A program made the position numbers and the translations under genes. DNA of 64,000 nucleotides from Prevotella sp. (lineage in GTDB: Bacteria; Bacteroidota; Bacteroidia; Bacteroidales; Dysgonomonadaceae): the NCBI GenBank assembly GCA_031285625.1, contig JAITVV010000056.1, forward strand, positions 139,975 to 203,974. The letters run 5' to 3'. Numbering within the stretch: the first letter of the stretch is position 1; each line of letters opens with the position of its first letter. Below, in pieces: positions 31,321 through 40,330 of this stretch. Below the pieces are notes generated by a model. That model was not told where the DNA came from, made no database searches, and worked only from the letters and a program-made list of their open reading frames with translations.

Positions 31321-32739
31321 TTAGTATCTGTAATGATCCGGTTTGTAGGGGCCTTCTACCGGAACGCCTAAATAATCAGCTTGCTCTTCGGTCAATTTAG
31401 TTAGTTTCACACCTATTTGTTCAAGGTGTAAACGAGCTACTTCCTCATCCAAATGTTTTGGTAAACGATACACATTTACTTCATAATCACGCACCCACAA
31501 CTCTAACTGAGCTAAAGTCTGATTTGTAAATGAATTACTCATTACAAAAGAAGGATGCCCTGTAGCACAGCCTAAGTTAACTAAGCGACCTTCAGCTAAT
31601 AAGAATATAGAATGTCCTTCAGGGAAAGTGTATTTATCTACCTGAGGTTTAATATTCAGATGTTTGATACTTGGATAGTTTACCAGCTTTTCTACTTGTA
31701 TCTCATTATCAAAGTGACCAATATTACATACAATCGCCTGATCTTTCATACGGGACATATGTTCTATTGTGATTATATCTTTGTTTCCTGTTGTAGTTAC
31801 AAAGATATTCCCTTCTTTAACAGCCTCTTCCATTGTAGTTACTTCAAAGCCTTCCATCGCTGCCTGTAATGCACAGATAGGATCGATTTCTGTAACAATT
31901 ACACGCGCTCCGTATGAACGCATAGAATGGGCACAACCTTTACCAACATCTCCATATCCCGCAATAACCGCAACTTTACCTGCGATCATTACATCTGTTG
32001 CACGCTTGATACCATCAGCAAGCGATTCGCGACAACCATAAAGATTGTCAAATTTAGATTTCGTCACCGAATCGTTTACATTTATAGCCGGAACAAGAAG
32101 TTCTCCACGTTCCATCATTTGATACAAGCGATGTACACCTGTTGTTGTTTCCTCAGAAACTCCTTTCCAGTCAGCAACAGTGCGATGCCATCTGTTTTTA
32201 TCTTCTTGCAAAATACGGGATAGTGTATCTAAAATAACTTGTTCTTCGTGGCTAGAAGCTTTTTTATCTAGGAAATCAGGATTTTCTTCCGCTTTATATC
32301 CCCAGTGAATCAGCAAGGTTGCATCTCCTCCATCATCTACAATCAAGTGAGGACCTTTACCATCAGGGAATGAGAGAGCCTGCTCTGTACACCACCAATA
32401 CTCTTCAAGGGTTTCACCTTTCCAAGCGAAAACCGGGATGCCGGCTGCTGCGATTGCTGCTGCTGCATGGTCTTGTGTTGAGAAAATATTACAGCTTACC
32501 CAGCGTATATCAGCTCCCAGTTCTTTAAGGGTCTCTATTAAAACTGCTGTTTGAACTGTCATATGAAGAGAGCCCATTATGCGAGCACCTTTCAAGGGTT
32601 TAGTAGCTCCGTATTTTTTACGAAGAGCCATTAATCCAGGCATTTCATGCTCCGCTATTTCTATTTCTTTTCTTCCAAAATCGGCCAGACTAATGTCTGC
32701 TACCAGATATGGTAAATTAGGTATAAGTTCTTTTGACAT
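31321..32739 (-). CDS. ahcY: Adenosylhomocysteinase
   Basis: A 472-residue S-adenosylhomocysteine hydrolase that splits SAH into adenosine and homocysteine in the methyl cycle. The NAD-binding GYGDVGKG is at 261-268, the substrate-site [15 protein letters not shown] near 82-96, and the conserved C-terminal KPDHYRY at 466-472. It begins 14 bases after the stop of manC, so the two probably share a transcript. No SAH or SAM riboswitch has room here. Confidence 0.98.
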   Translation of the reverse strand: MSKELIPNLPYLVADISLADFGRKEIEIAEHEMPGLMALRKKYGATKPLKGARIMGSLHMTVQTAVLIETLKELGADIRWVSCNIFSTQDHAAAAIAAAGIPVFAWKGETLEEYWWCTEQALSFPDGKGPHLIVDDGGDATLLIHWGYKAEENPDFLDKKASSHEEQVILDTLSRILQEDKNRWHRTVADWKGVSEETTTGVHRLYQMMERGELLVPAINVNDSVTKSKFDNLYGCRESLADGIKRATDVMIAGKVAVIAGYGDVGKGCAHSMRSYGARVIVTEIDPICALQAAMEGFEVTTMEEAVKEGNIFVTTTGNKDIITIEHMSRMKDQAIVCNIGHFDNEIQVEKLVNYPSIKHLNIKPQVDKYTFPEGHSIFLLAEGRLVNLGCATGHPSFVMSNSFTNQTLAQLELWVRDYEVNVYRLPKHLDEEVARLHLEQIGVKLTKLTEEQADYLGVPVEGPYKPDHYRY

Positions 32740-32753
32740 CTATTTATTAGTTA

Positions 32754-33836
32754 TTAAATATATTTTTCTCCATATTTTAGTTTTACATCAGCAACAAACT
32801 GCTTGATACGCTGCTCGTCATTCTTTTTACAGATTAGCAGTACTCCATCGGCTTCTGCAACTATATATCCTTCTAATCCTTGTATTACAGCGAGCTTTCC
32901 TGCAGGAAGAGTTACAATATTTTCGGAACTGTCGAAGAACAGTGTCTCAGCAATTAGCGAGGCGTTGGCATCATTATCTTTATCTGATATTTCATACAAA
33001 GAGCCCCATGTACCAAGGTCTGACCATCCAAACTCTGCAGCCTGAACATATACATTTCCGGCTTTTTCCATGATTCCGTAATCGATAGATATATTAGGAC
33101 AGAATGGAAAATTCTCATCTATAAAATTCTTTTCATTTTCAGTACCGAAAAGATTCAGTCCCTGGTCAAAACGCGAGGTAATTTCAGGAAGATGTTCATG
33201 AAAAGCATCCAATATAGTTCTATTATTCCAGATAAAGATACCTGAATTCCAGAGGAACTCACCGCTTTCAAAGAAAACTTTAGCTAATTCTAAATTCGGT
33301 TTTTCTGTAAATACTTTTACTTTATTTACTCCATCTAATTGTTCTTCACTCATCTGAATATATCCATATCCCGTTTCAGGACGACTAGGACGGATACCAA
33401 GCGTAAGTAATGTATCATGTTTTGCGACAAAGGCAAAAGCATTTTGTATAATAGAAAGAAATTCCTGCTCTTTAAGTATTAAATGGTCGGAAGGTGCAAC
33501 GACAATATTCGCATCCGGATTAAAAGAATTTATATGGTAAGTAGCAAAAGCAATACATGGAGCTGTATTCCTTCTCATTGGTTCCAACAATATTTGATTT
33601 GGCTTAAGTTCCGGTAATTCATCCATTACCATCTGCGCATACTCATTGTTGGTAACAATATATATATTCTCTATCGGTAAGATTTTTTTGAACCTATCAA
33701 CAGTCATTTGCAAAAGGGAACGACCTGTTCCAAAAAAATCGAGGAACTGTTTAGGGCGTGCTTCGCGGCTAAAAGGCCAAAAGCGGCTACCTATGCCGCC
33801 TCCCATTATTACACAATAATTATTTTTATTATCCAT
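32754..33836 (-). CDS. manC: Mannose-1-phosphate guanylyltransferase
   Basis: A 360-residue nucleotidyltransferase making GDP-mannose for glycans. The signature GGGIGSRFWPFSREARPKQF spans about 12-31. The later KVFTEKPNLELAKVF and GEFLWNSGIFIWNN are family hallmarks. It lacks the C-terminal phosphomannose isomerase domain of bifunctional forms. A strong promoter precedes it, and ahcY follows closely. Confidence 0.95.
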   Translation of the reverse strand: MDNKNNYCVIMGGGIGSRFWPFSREARPKQFLDFFGTGRSLLQMTVDRFKKILPIENIYIVTNNEYAQMVMDELPELKPNQILLEPMRRNTAPCIAFATYHINSFNPDANIVVAPSDHLILKEQEFLSIIQNAFAFVAKHDTLLTLGIRPSRPETGYGYIQMSEEQLDGVNKVKVFTEKPNLELAKVFFESGEFLWNSGIFIWNNRTILDAFHEHLPEITSRFDQGLNLFGTENEKNFIDENFPFCPNISIDYGIMEKAGNVYVQAAEFGWSDLGTWGSLYEISDKDNDANASLIAETLFFDSSENIVTLPAGKLAVIQGLEGYIVAEADGVLLICKKNDEQRIKQFVADVKLKYGEKYI

Positions 33837-33852
33837 ATAATTATAATTTACG

Positions 33853-33883
33853 CAAAGTTACATCATACTAATATACAAACAAA
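33853..33883 (-). promoter_or_regulatory. Promoter of manC-ahcY
   Basis: Reverse-strand TTTG (33880-33883), 19 bases, TAACTTTG (33853-33860): an exact match to the Bacteroidota promoter pattern, 17 bases before the manC ATG. Confidence 0.75.
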
Positions 33884-33946
33884 ACAATTAGAAACAATAG
33901 GTATAAAAAAGATATAGCAATTTTTCAAAAAAGTTAAGTATGACTC

Positions 33947-33976
33947 TTTGATATAAGAAAAATATGTGTATTTTTG
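33947..33976 (+). promoter_or_regulatory. Promoter of tRNA-Leu
   Basis: TTTG (33947-33950), 18 bases, TATTTTTG (33969-33976). It ends 10 bases before the tRNA. Confidence 0.7.
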
Positions 33977-33986
33977 CACCGCACAA

Positions 33987-34070
33987 GCCCAGATGGCGGA
34001 ATTGGTAGACGCGCTGGTCTCAAACACCAGTGGATTTACTTCCATGCCGGTTCGATCCCGGCTCTGGGTA
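33987..34070 (+). tRNA. tRNA-Leu(CAA)
   Basis: An 84-nt class II tRNA with acceptor GCCCAGA/TCTGGGT, anticodon stem CTGGT/ACCAG with loop CTCAAAC (anticodon CAA, reads UUG), a long variable arm (GTGGATTTACTTCCAT region) and T-loop TTCGATC. It is followed by a terminator. It marks the left border of a mobilizable element, and tRNA-Leu genes are known targets of Bacteroides mobilizable units such as NBU1. Confidence 0.97.
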
Positions 34071-34074
34071 CTTA

Positions 34075-34108
34075 AAAACCCTGATTTTTAGCTGAAAATC
34101 AGGGTTTT
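34075..34108 (+). terminator. Terminator after tRNA-Leu
   Basis: AAAACCCTGATTTT (34075-34088) pairs perfectly with 34095-34108 around a 6-base loop, ending in TTTT. Confidence 0.85.
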
Positions 34109-34120
34109 GCTATTTCGTGA

Positions 34121-34139
34121 GGGACAAAATAGGGACAAA
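34121..34139 (+). repeat. Short direct repeats next to tRNA-Leu (possible recombinase arm sites)
   Basis: GGGACAAA occurs at 34121-34128 and again at 34132-34139, 11 bases apart, just downstream of the tRNA terminator at the proposed element end. Such repeats are common beside attachment sites of tyrosine recombinases in this phylum. No second copy of the tRNA end was found within the window to define attR. Confidence 0.35.
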
Positions 34140-34214
34140 GATTATTATATATAATAAAGCATAAGGATTCTTGTTATTATTAAAAAATCACAATTATTTA
34201 TTGGAATAATGTGA

Positions 34215-34222
34215 TAACTTTG
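34215..34222 (+). promoter_or_regulatory. -7 element for the AAA+ ATPase gene
   Basis: TAACTTTG matches TAnnTTTG, 61 bases before the ATG at 34283. It lies at the very start of the longer GTG-initiated reading (34211), which argues against that start. Confidence 0.5.
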
Positions 34223-34282
34223 CAAAGTAATTGTTATTATTGTAATATAGATATAAACAAAATTATCTATAGGATAAATTAT

Positions 34283-35311
34283 ATGAGTCAATCAGATTAC
34301 ATAAAAGATATTGCAAAATATGGGCTTGAAAATGACTATGAAAAGTTATTGCAAGCCTTAAATGAGCTTATTGATCATTCCAAAAAGACCAAAAAGATAA
34401 ATTTTGCAATTCAACTCCAAAGTATTCTGAGAGATTCAATACGCCAACAACAAACAAGTGGCCTTTCTATAGTTGGTTCGCCTAAGCATATTTTGAAAGA
34501 AGAAGACAAGGAGATGTCTGAGTTAATTCTTGAAAAACTCACTTCTGATTATAGGCTTAAAGATCTTGTATGTACTGATAATGTCTTGACAGAATTACAA
34601 TATTTCATTAAGGAGCATCAATCTATAGATGTTCTAAATAAGTTTGAATTACCGATTTCTAATAAGGTACTGTTCTATGGTCCATCTGGCTGCGGGAAGA
34701 CCTTAGCTGCTTACGTATTAGCAGGAGAACTTGAAAAGCTTATGATTGTAGTTAATCTCGGAGCTATTGTATCTTCAAGACTAGGAGAAACTAGTAAAAA
34801 CCTTGCTAAAATTTTCAAAAGAGCTGCTTCTGAGAAAGCAATCATCTTTATTGATGAATTTGATAGTTTAGGTAAAATTAGAGATTACAGTCAAGATCAT
34901 GGAGAAATGAAAAGAGTTGTAAATACAATACTACAACTTTTTGACTATATGCCCAAAGAATGTATTGTCATAGCAGCAACGAATCAAATTAATATGATTG
35001 ACAATGCATTATGCAGACGTTTTGACCTTGTCTTAGGATTAGAAAAACCAGATGAAAAGCATATCAGAGAGTTAATTGATAAAACATTATTATCCACAAA
35101 TTTTGCTTTTGATAATAAAAAAGTCATCAATACTATTATAAAGAAATGTGCGGGGTTGTCTTATTATACAATACAGAAGACTCTTATTACTGCAATAAAA
35201 AGAAGCTTATTTGAAAAAATTGAAAATAAGTCTATATCAATGAAAATAAATACACAAATATGGAAAGAGTTAATTGATCAAGAACAATCAAATATCTCCA
35301 AACAAATCTAA
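34283..35311 (+). CDS. AAA+ ATPase paired with a subtilisin-like protease (IetA-like)
   Basis: 342 residues from ATG 34283 (MSQSDYIKDIAKYGL); a GTG at 34211 would add 24 residues of unlikely sequence. One AAA+ module is complete. Counted from the GTG, Walker A GPSGCGKT is at 157-164, Walker B IIFIDEFD at 211-218, sensor-1 AATN at 255-258 and the arginine finger at R269/R270. The N-terminal region is helical. The type is the FtsH/Vps4-like group that accompanies S8 proteases in IetAS toxin-antitoxin/defence pairs. Its 3' end overlaps the convergent protease gene by 24 bases. The low-GC sequence and position inside a mobile element suggest transfer. Confidence 0.85.
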   Translation: MSQSDYIKDIAKYGLENDYEKLLQALNELIDHSKKTKKINFAIQLQSILRDSIRQQQTSGLSIVGSPKHILKEEDKEMSELILEKLTSDYRLKDLVCTDNVLTELQYFIKEHQSIDVLNKFELPISNKVLFYGPSGCGKTLAAYVLAGELEKLMIVVNLGAIVSSRLGETSKNLAKIFKRAASEKAIIFIDEFDSLGKIRDYSQDHGEMKRVVNTILQLFDYMPKECIVIAATNQINMIDNALCRRFDLVLGLEKPDEKHIRELIDKTLLSTNFAFDNKKVINTIIKKCAGLSYYTIQKTLITAIKRSLFEKIENKSISMKINTQIWKELIDQEQSNISKQI

Positions 35312-37735
35312 TTGACCAATCTCAGCTTGAGCATCAATTTCACTTATAAGTTCTAAATTATTTTCTGCAATTAGCCCATCGTATAACCTTCCCGTTTTAG
35401 ATTTTTCTTCAATATTTATAACTAAAGAAAAAGAATGCGACATTTCATAAATTTGTCTTTCTAAACTAGTTAATAATTTATTATACATAGATGAAACTGC
35501 AATCTTAAATGTTCCATCTTCATTAATCAATTTTGCTTTAGATATTGATAAAGAGATTTGCTGAACATTGCTCAAGGGCTTATTCTTATAATAGTAATCT
35601 TCAGACCAAGCAGTTGCTCCGACTTTAGTCTGTTCTGTTTTATTTCCGTTTATTCCTTTATCAATGGTCTTATCTCTCCCATTTACACGGACTACTTCTT
35701 GTTCCTCACATAACAAATTTTTAAAGAGTCCAAATGAAATATGGATGGGACAATAAGCAATTTCATTATTCAAAATAGGCTTGAATTTAAAACAAAGAGT
35801 AGCCGTAACTTTTAATAATTTTTGATTGGGTAATTCTTTTAAATATTCAGGAAAATGGATTGGGTAGATATGTAAATTCCCAGGTTCAATAGAGTCTTCT
35901 AATACTAAAGTTATCGAATTTTCAGAAGAATACAATAGTTTCTCTGTATTAGGTATTCCATATCCTAGAACTTGCTCGTGTTTACATATTCTAGAAGAAA
36001 TAATATGATTACAAATAAAAGTTTTTTTAACAGCAGAATTGATAATTAATGCTTTTATAGTCTGCATATTATCATTTAAGTTAGGATATAACTTGAATAA
36101 TCTTGCCGCTAAATTGGCAATTAAAGGAGTTGAATAACTTGTACCACAAGTTCTCATAAAATATTCCCCTGTAACGGAAGATATTACCCTTAGAGCACTA
36201 TTGCTATCATCTTCTAACAGTAAATTAAAATCACCTCCATAATGAAGCAAATCTGGTTTAAAAAGATGCTTATTAGGTCTTTGTTTTTTAGTTTTCCAAT
36301 TTACATGATGTCGAGGTGAATAATAGGCAGACGAATCTGTATCAAGTGATAAAGCATTTATACTATCAAAAAGTTCAAAATTACCTGCAGCAGCTCCAAT
36401 CGTAATATTGTTCATGCTTTCCGCTGGGGTTTTAATGAATGCTGAATTTAAACGTATTTGATTTGGATAAGGAATAGCTCTATCAATTCCTTCAGTAGTA
36501 GATTCAACAAAATAGCCATTATGGTTACCTGCACTTATAAAAATAAGTATATCTAATTCATAAGATAGAGTGTCTAGCATATATGCATACTTCTCAATCT
36601 GGCTATTTTCAATTTTCGGATCAATATATCCAATACATAAGTTAAACAGTTTAATTCCATATTCAGCATTCGCTCTTCTAATTAAATCTATTACGTCTTT
36701 GTCTGGTAATCTTCCAATAGATGAATCAATAACTTTCATCGAAAGAAGTTTTGCATCAGGCTCTATTATTCCTCTAGCTTCAGGATATAATTTATCTCCA
36801 AAAGCAATTAATGCAGCAACTCCTGTTCCATGATTGCAGTTGTCTTCTTTTGGTGAATTTCCTGTTAGACTATATGAATTGTCATTATTAACAATTATAG
36901 ACTCTAAAGGGTGAATATCACTAATCCCACTATCTATTACTCCCACAATTGGAATATCATTAGAGGGATCTTCAACTTCAAATCCAAAAGAACGGATAGG
37001 TGTTTGAACTAATGATGGTCGAATAAAACCTGCATCATGGGAATTTATTGTTTGAATATTATCAAAATTATTGGCAATCTCATGAATTGTTCCTAACGCC
37101 ACATTAAACAATTCAATTCTACTAAAATCAATATCTCTTTTGAACGCTATATTATTCTCATTCAGATATCTAATTAATTGCTCTTCTAATGGTAATATAA
37201 AATCTTGAAACAATTCTGGATTTTCAACTAATTCCAATGCATAACAACTTTTTTCTTCCAAATGACGAGTTAACACTCCAATGTCATGGTAATTGAAACT
37301 CTTTATAAACTTAATATTATTATTAAATTCATTTTGAGCATTATGTCTTATAATCTGTTCTAATTCATTAAAAAAAGACCTAAAAAGATCTCGATCAATA
37401 ACAGCAAAAACACCTATAGTATTTGATTTTAAAAAACATATAGGATATAAACCAAAATCGTTTCTATATTGTATAGTAAAATCCTTTGAATTAAAAACAT
37501 CATAGAATTCAATCTCAATATAATCAATTTCTATATCCAAATTTAAGTTCTTATGCTCCGTCCTATATTGCTTTCCTGTTCGATAAGATTGGATTGAGTC
37601 ATTTAGACTTTGTATGTTTAAAGTAGAAACCTCCTCTTGTTCATTCTCTTCTTGCCCAGAGAATCTGGCTTTTTGTCTGAATCTAGCTTGACCTTCGATT
37701 GGATTTCTAAAATATAGATGAGATTTTTTACTCAT
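35288..37735 (-). CDS. Large subtilisin-like serine protease (S8; IetS-like)
   Basis: 815 residues with no signal peptide, so cytoplasmic. An N-terminal domain (about 1-260) of unknown fold precedes the S8 catalytic domain. The catalytic triad is Asp268 in GVIDSGISD, His302 in NHGTGVAALI and Ser533 in CGTSYSTPLIA; Asn404 in SAGNHNG is the oxyanion residue. A beta-rich C-terminal domain (about 600-815) follows. It is co-directional with an XRE regulator 36 bases upstream and faces the AAA+ ATPase. The pair matches the IetAS theme, where the ATPase is thought to control the protease. Confidence 0.88.
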   Translation of the reverse strand: MSKKSHLYFRNPIEGQARFRQKARFSGQEENEQEEVSTLNIQSLNDSIQSYRTGKQYRTEHKNLNLDIEIDYIEIEFYDVFNSKDFTIQYRNDFGLYPICFLKSNTIGVFAVIDRDLFRSFFNELEQIIRHNAQNEFNNNIKFIKSFNYHDIGVLTRHLEEKSCYALELVENPELFQDFILPLEEQLIRYLNENNIAFKRDIDFSRIELFNVALGTIHEIANNFDNIQTINSHDAGFIRPSLVQTPIRSFGFEVEDPSNDIPIVGVIDSGISDIHPLESIIVNNDNSYSLTGNSPKEDNCNHGTGVAALIAFGDKLYPEARGIIEPDAKLLSMKVIDSSIGRLPDKDVIDLIRRANAEYGIKLFNLCIGYIDPKIENSQIEKYAYMLDTLSYELDILIFISAGNHNGYFVESTTEGIDRAIPYPNQIRLNSAFIKTPAESMNNITIGAAAGNFELFDSINALSLDTDSSAYYSPRHHVNWKTKKQRPNKHLFKPDLLHYGGDFNLLLEDDSNSALRVISSVTGEYFMRTCGTSYSTPLIANLAARLFKLYPNLNDNMQTIKALIINSAVKKTFICNHIISSRICKHEQVLGYGIPNTEKLLYSSENSITLVLEDSIEPGNLHIYPIHFPEYLKELPNQKLLKVTATLCFKFKPILNNEIAYCPIHISFGLFKNLLCEEQEVVRVNGRDKTIDKGINGNKTEQTKVGATAWSEDYYYKNKPLSNVQQISLSISKAKLINEDGTFKIAVSSMYNKLLTSLERQIYEMSHSFSLVINIEEKSKTGRLYDGLIAENNLELISEIDAQAEIGQLDLFGDI

Positions 37736-37771
37736 AAAAAGCTTATTAATAATATTTTAAACTAAATATTT

Positions 37772-38182
37772 TTACTTTCTCTCTTTCAACACCTCATGCA
37801 ACAAAGAAATAGCTTCCTCTTTATCTTTCAACATCCTCTCATATAAAGCTATCTTTTCATCATATAGTTCAACTACTTTATCTAACGGATTGAAAGTTGG
37901 CTGATAATTTTGAGCAACAGAATTGTCTTGCCATGTGCCGGAAAATATATTTATGGCGGTTCCCTGTTCAAGTTCAGTGATAGCCTCAACAGGAATATCC
38001 AAGGCTTTAGCAATTTTATCTAAAATATCCTGTTCAAGCTTATCCTTTTTCTCATAACTAGAAAGAGTTGCCTGTGATACTCCTATTTGTTCTGCAAGTA
38101 CATCCTGATTTATATTGCGCCACTCTCTCCAACGACGAACGTTAGGGCCATGGTTATTCTTTCTTACGGTTGTTTCTTCCAT
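37772..38182 (-). CDS. XRE-family transcriptional regulator
   Basis: 136 residues. The HTH domain (about 14-70) reads NVRRWREWRNINQDVLAEQIGVSQATLSSYE in two parts, followed by ILDKIAKALDIPVEAI. The C-terminal half ends in a helix EKIALYERMLKDKEEAISLLHEVL that may form a coiled coil. It is the first gene before the S8 protease and probably controls it. A TATTTTTG box lies 26 bases upstream. Confidence 0.88.
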   Translation of the reverse strand: MEETTVRKNNHGPNVRRWREWRNINQDVLAEQIGVSQATLSSYEKKDKLEQDILDKIAKALDIPVEAITELEQGTAINIFSGTWQDNSVAQNYQPTFNPLDKVVELYDEKIALYERMLKDKEEAISLLHEVLKERK

Positions 38183-38207
38183 ATCTATTTATGAATTTGT
38201 TTATATG

Positions 38208-38215
38208 CAAAAATA
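38208..38215 (-). promoter_or_regulatory. -7 element for the XRE-protease operon
   Basis: Reverse-strand TATTTTTG, 26 bases before the XRE ATG at 38182. Confidence 0.5.
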
Positions 38216-38368
38216 AGCATTTAGGGCTAATAATAACTTATTTCTGAAGATAATATTTTAACAGTTAGGATATTGATAATATTAAACGCTTTTTCAATAT
38301 GATACAAGCCTAATTGTTAGAATACAGGATGCTTGACCCTTTCTTTTGTATACATAAAGATTTTAGCG

Positions 38369-38605
38369 ATGATAAATTTATTAAAAGCTGTTTATTCAGA
38401 AGAACAGCCGAAATTTTCCTCTGTCCCTGAATATGTAGGTAAGACATTTGAGAAAATAGCCTCTGAACATACTCATTATAAAGGAATTCCTTATCATTAC
38501 AAAGATAAAGAAGCCCTAATCGTGGAGATTCGTTTGGAAAACTCAACTTTATCTTGCTTAATTGAGAATGAAATTTGCACCGAAGCCTACCAGTTCCCAG
38601 ATTAG
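38369..38605 (+). CDS. Small protein of unknown function
   Basis: 78 residues from ATG 38369 (MINLLKAVYSEEQPKFSSVP), ending LIENEICTEAYQFPD. I do not recognise it. It is soluble and mixed in composition, with no signal or membrane segment. A hairpin with T5 starts 36 bases after the stop, which supports it as a real transcribed gene. It sits between the XRE regulator and the mobilization genes, transcribed away from the former. The opposing 114-residue frame looks like a shadow. Confidence 0.5.
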   Translation: MINLLKAVYSEEQPKFSSVPEYVGKTFEKIASEHTHYKGIPYHYKDKEALIVEIRLENSTLSCLIENEICTEAYQFPD

Positions 38606-38640
38606 ATAACGCCCCAGCTGATGAATACCCTAAAATTATA

Positions 38641-38675
38641 CAGGCTGTAACCATTAAATTACAGCCTGCATTTTT
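38641..38675 (+). terminator. Terminator after the small ORF (shared with mobilization genes)
   Basis: CAGGCTGTAA (38641-38650) pairs with TTACAGCCTG (38659-38668) around an 8-base loop; CATTTTT follows on the forward strand. It can also end the leftward mobilization operon. Confidence 0.8.
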
Positions 38676-38678
38676 AAG

Positions 38679-39365
38679 TTAGTTTATATTCAGATTATCA
38701 ATTTCTTTATCTAACCGTTTAATATTCTCTTCATTTTGTTTCTTTTGCTCCAGCTTTCTAGCCTGCTCTTGCAAGCGATGCTCATAATCACTCACTCTTT
38801 TACGAATGTTATCCACAACATAAGTACTATCCGGATAGAAGAAAAAGTTTTCCAACCGGGTAATTTCGTTTGGCAAGATACCATTCTTCATTTTGATAAA
38901 CCTATATTTCAGGTCATTTTGGGTTAATCTGTTATTCTCCTGATACTGGTTGTAATTTCCGAATAAGGAGCATAACAATCCAAGTGAGATAAGGATAATC
39001 GCAATAAAAGTTTTACTCGACTTAAAATCAATCGTATAATGATTCTTTACAATACTTGGCTGTTTAGCTATCTTCTCCAATTCTACTATTTTCTCATTGA
39101 GAAATTCTGAAAAAGAATTATTTGCTTCATCCTGCAACTGGCGCATAGTTGCGACTACTTCCGAACTGTATGTCTTCAATTCTTCCGCCGTAATACCTTT
39201 CTTCGATTCATCGATAGTCTGTATTATCTTATTCAGCAAATCTATCTTCAACGCGGATTCTCCGTCATCCGTCTTTTTCGAAGATTGGATTTCGCTTTTG
39301 AGTTCGGACAGTATTTCTGAAAAGCCGTCCATTGTTACCTGTATATTTTCAAATTCATTATTCAT
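38679..39365 (-). CDS. Mobilization-associated membrane protein
   Basis: 228 residues with helical N- and C-terminal parts and one transmembrane segment (about 118-137, TFIAIILISLGLLCSLFGNY). The C-terminus is a charged coiled coil (EHRLQEQARKLEQKKQNEEN). It starts 5 bases after the relaxase gene, so is probably the last gene of the mobilization operon. I do not know a named family. It could link the relaxosome to the membrane. Confidence 0.7.
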   Translation of the reverse strand: MNNEFENIQVTMDGFSEILSELKSEIQSSKKTDDGESALKIDLLNKIIQTIDESKKGITAEELKTYSSEVVATMRQLQDEANNSFSEFLNEKIVELEKIAKQPSIVKNHYTIDFKSSKTFIAIILISLGLLCSLFGNYNQYQENNRLTQNDLKYRFIKMKNGILPNEITRLENFFFYPDSTYVVDNIRKRVSDYEHRLQEQARKLEQKKQNEENIKRLDKEIDNLNIN

Positions 39366-39370
39366 AATTG

Positions 39371-40330
39371 TTATCTTAATTTGGGCCGTTTATTATTTTT
39401 CCTGTTTATCTTCTTCTGCCTGTATTCCATCTCATGCCGGAAGCGGTTTTCTTCCGGATCTTCCCCATGAGTCTCGAATACAGACATCGAGCCGACTCCT
39501 TCAATCAGGGAACCGATAATACCGGCTCGCTGATTATGGGTATTATTTTCTCCGGTAGAGTCTCCCGTTGGTATATTCCGATTCTGTTTTTGACTTTGGC
39601 TTTGAGTGTTTGCCTTTAGCTGTGTATCTATCTTTGAATAGCTGAAGCTGCGGCCTATCTCCGAACCTTTGAAGGTGATACTGTCTTTGGTAAAGGAAAT
39701 ACCTTGCACTTCATTTGTCTGACCTTTATACTTGTAAGACAGGATAACACCTTTTTCTTTCAACAGCTTTTCTAAATCATCCCAGTTAGCAGATTTGGAT
39801 AAGACATCTTTCACAGCATCGTAAACCTGATATTTGGTTTTATCTGTTCCTCTTAACTTTTGCTGCTTTACCTTATCCTTGCCTTTGCCATATGTTAATC
39901 CGTACTTGTCTTTCAATTTTTTACAGACCGCTTCATTCCGGTACAGGTCATTCCTGTCACTGATAACCCTGCCGTTATTGTCGATACGGTTATAAACCAG
40001 ATGTACATGTGGATTACTGTTATCGAAATGTCTTACTAAAATGAATTGGGTATCTTTTATTCCCATATTATCCATATATTCCTTAGCCAGTATTATCATA
40101 ACCCCGTCGGTCAGCCGTTTCTCATCATCAGGCGAATAGCTTAATGAGATATGCCCGACAGGATGTTTGATGTTAGGCTTCATCAGACGTTGTGTATGAA
40201 AGCTTTGGATTATATTGTCCGTATTACCCAATAGCACGCCATCGGCAGCTATCAGTTTGGCTTCCTGTTTGTTCAGGACATAATTAACACATCCTTTAAA
40301 CGCTGCTCTTTTCATAACTTTTCCAATCAT
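39371..40330 (-). CDS. Relaxase/mobilization nuclease (MOBP/BmgA-like)
   Basis: 319 residues. The N-terminus MIGKVMKRAAFKGCVNYVLN carries Tyr17, a candidate catalytic residue. The three-histidine metal site reads HFDNSNPHVHLVYNRID, with H101, H108, H110 and N114. The C-terminal half is polar with a low-complexity linker. It would nick oriT and lead single-strand transfer using a helper conjugation system. It overlaps the MobC-like gene by 35 bases. Confidence 0.93.
   Translation of the reverse strand: MIGKVMKRAAFKGCVNYVLNKQEAKLIAADGVLLGNTDNIIQSFHTQRLMKPNIKHPVGHISLSYSPDDEKRLTDGVMIILAKEYMDNMGIKDTQFILVRHFDNSNPHVHLVYNRIDNNGRVISDRNDLYRNEAVCKKLKDKYGLTYGKGKDKVKQQKLRGTDKTKYQVYDAVKDVLSKSANWDDLEKLLKEKGVILSYKYKGQTNEVQGISFTKDSITFKGSEIGRSFSYSKIDTQLKANTQSQSQKQNRNIPTGDSTGENNTHNQRAGIIGSLIEGVGSMSVFETHGEDPEENRFRHEMEYRQKKINRKNNKRPKLR

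Noticed and set aside
32740..32753. SAM/SAH riboswitch before ahcY
   Set aside because: Only 14 bases separate manC and ahcY, too little for a riboswitch, and none was seen upstream of manC.
34211..34282. GTG start 24 codons upstream of the AAA+ ATPase
   Set aside because: The GTG directly precedes and its frame runs through a -7 promoter box, and the added residues look random.
38310..38654. 114-residue reverse ORF opposite the small island gene
   Set aside because: It overlaps the terminator stem, and the opposite strand has the better ORF with a terminator.
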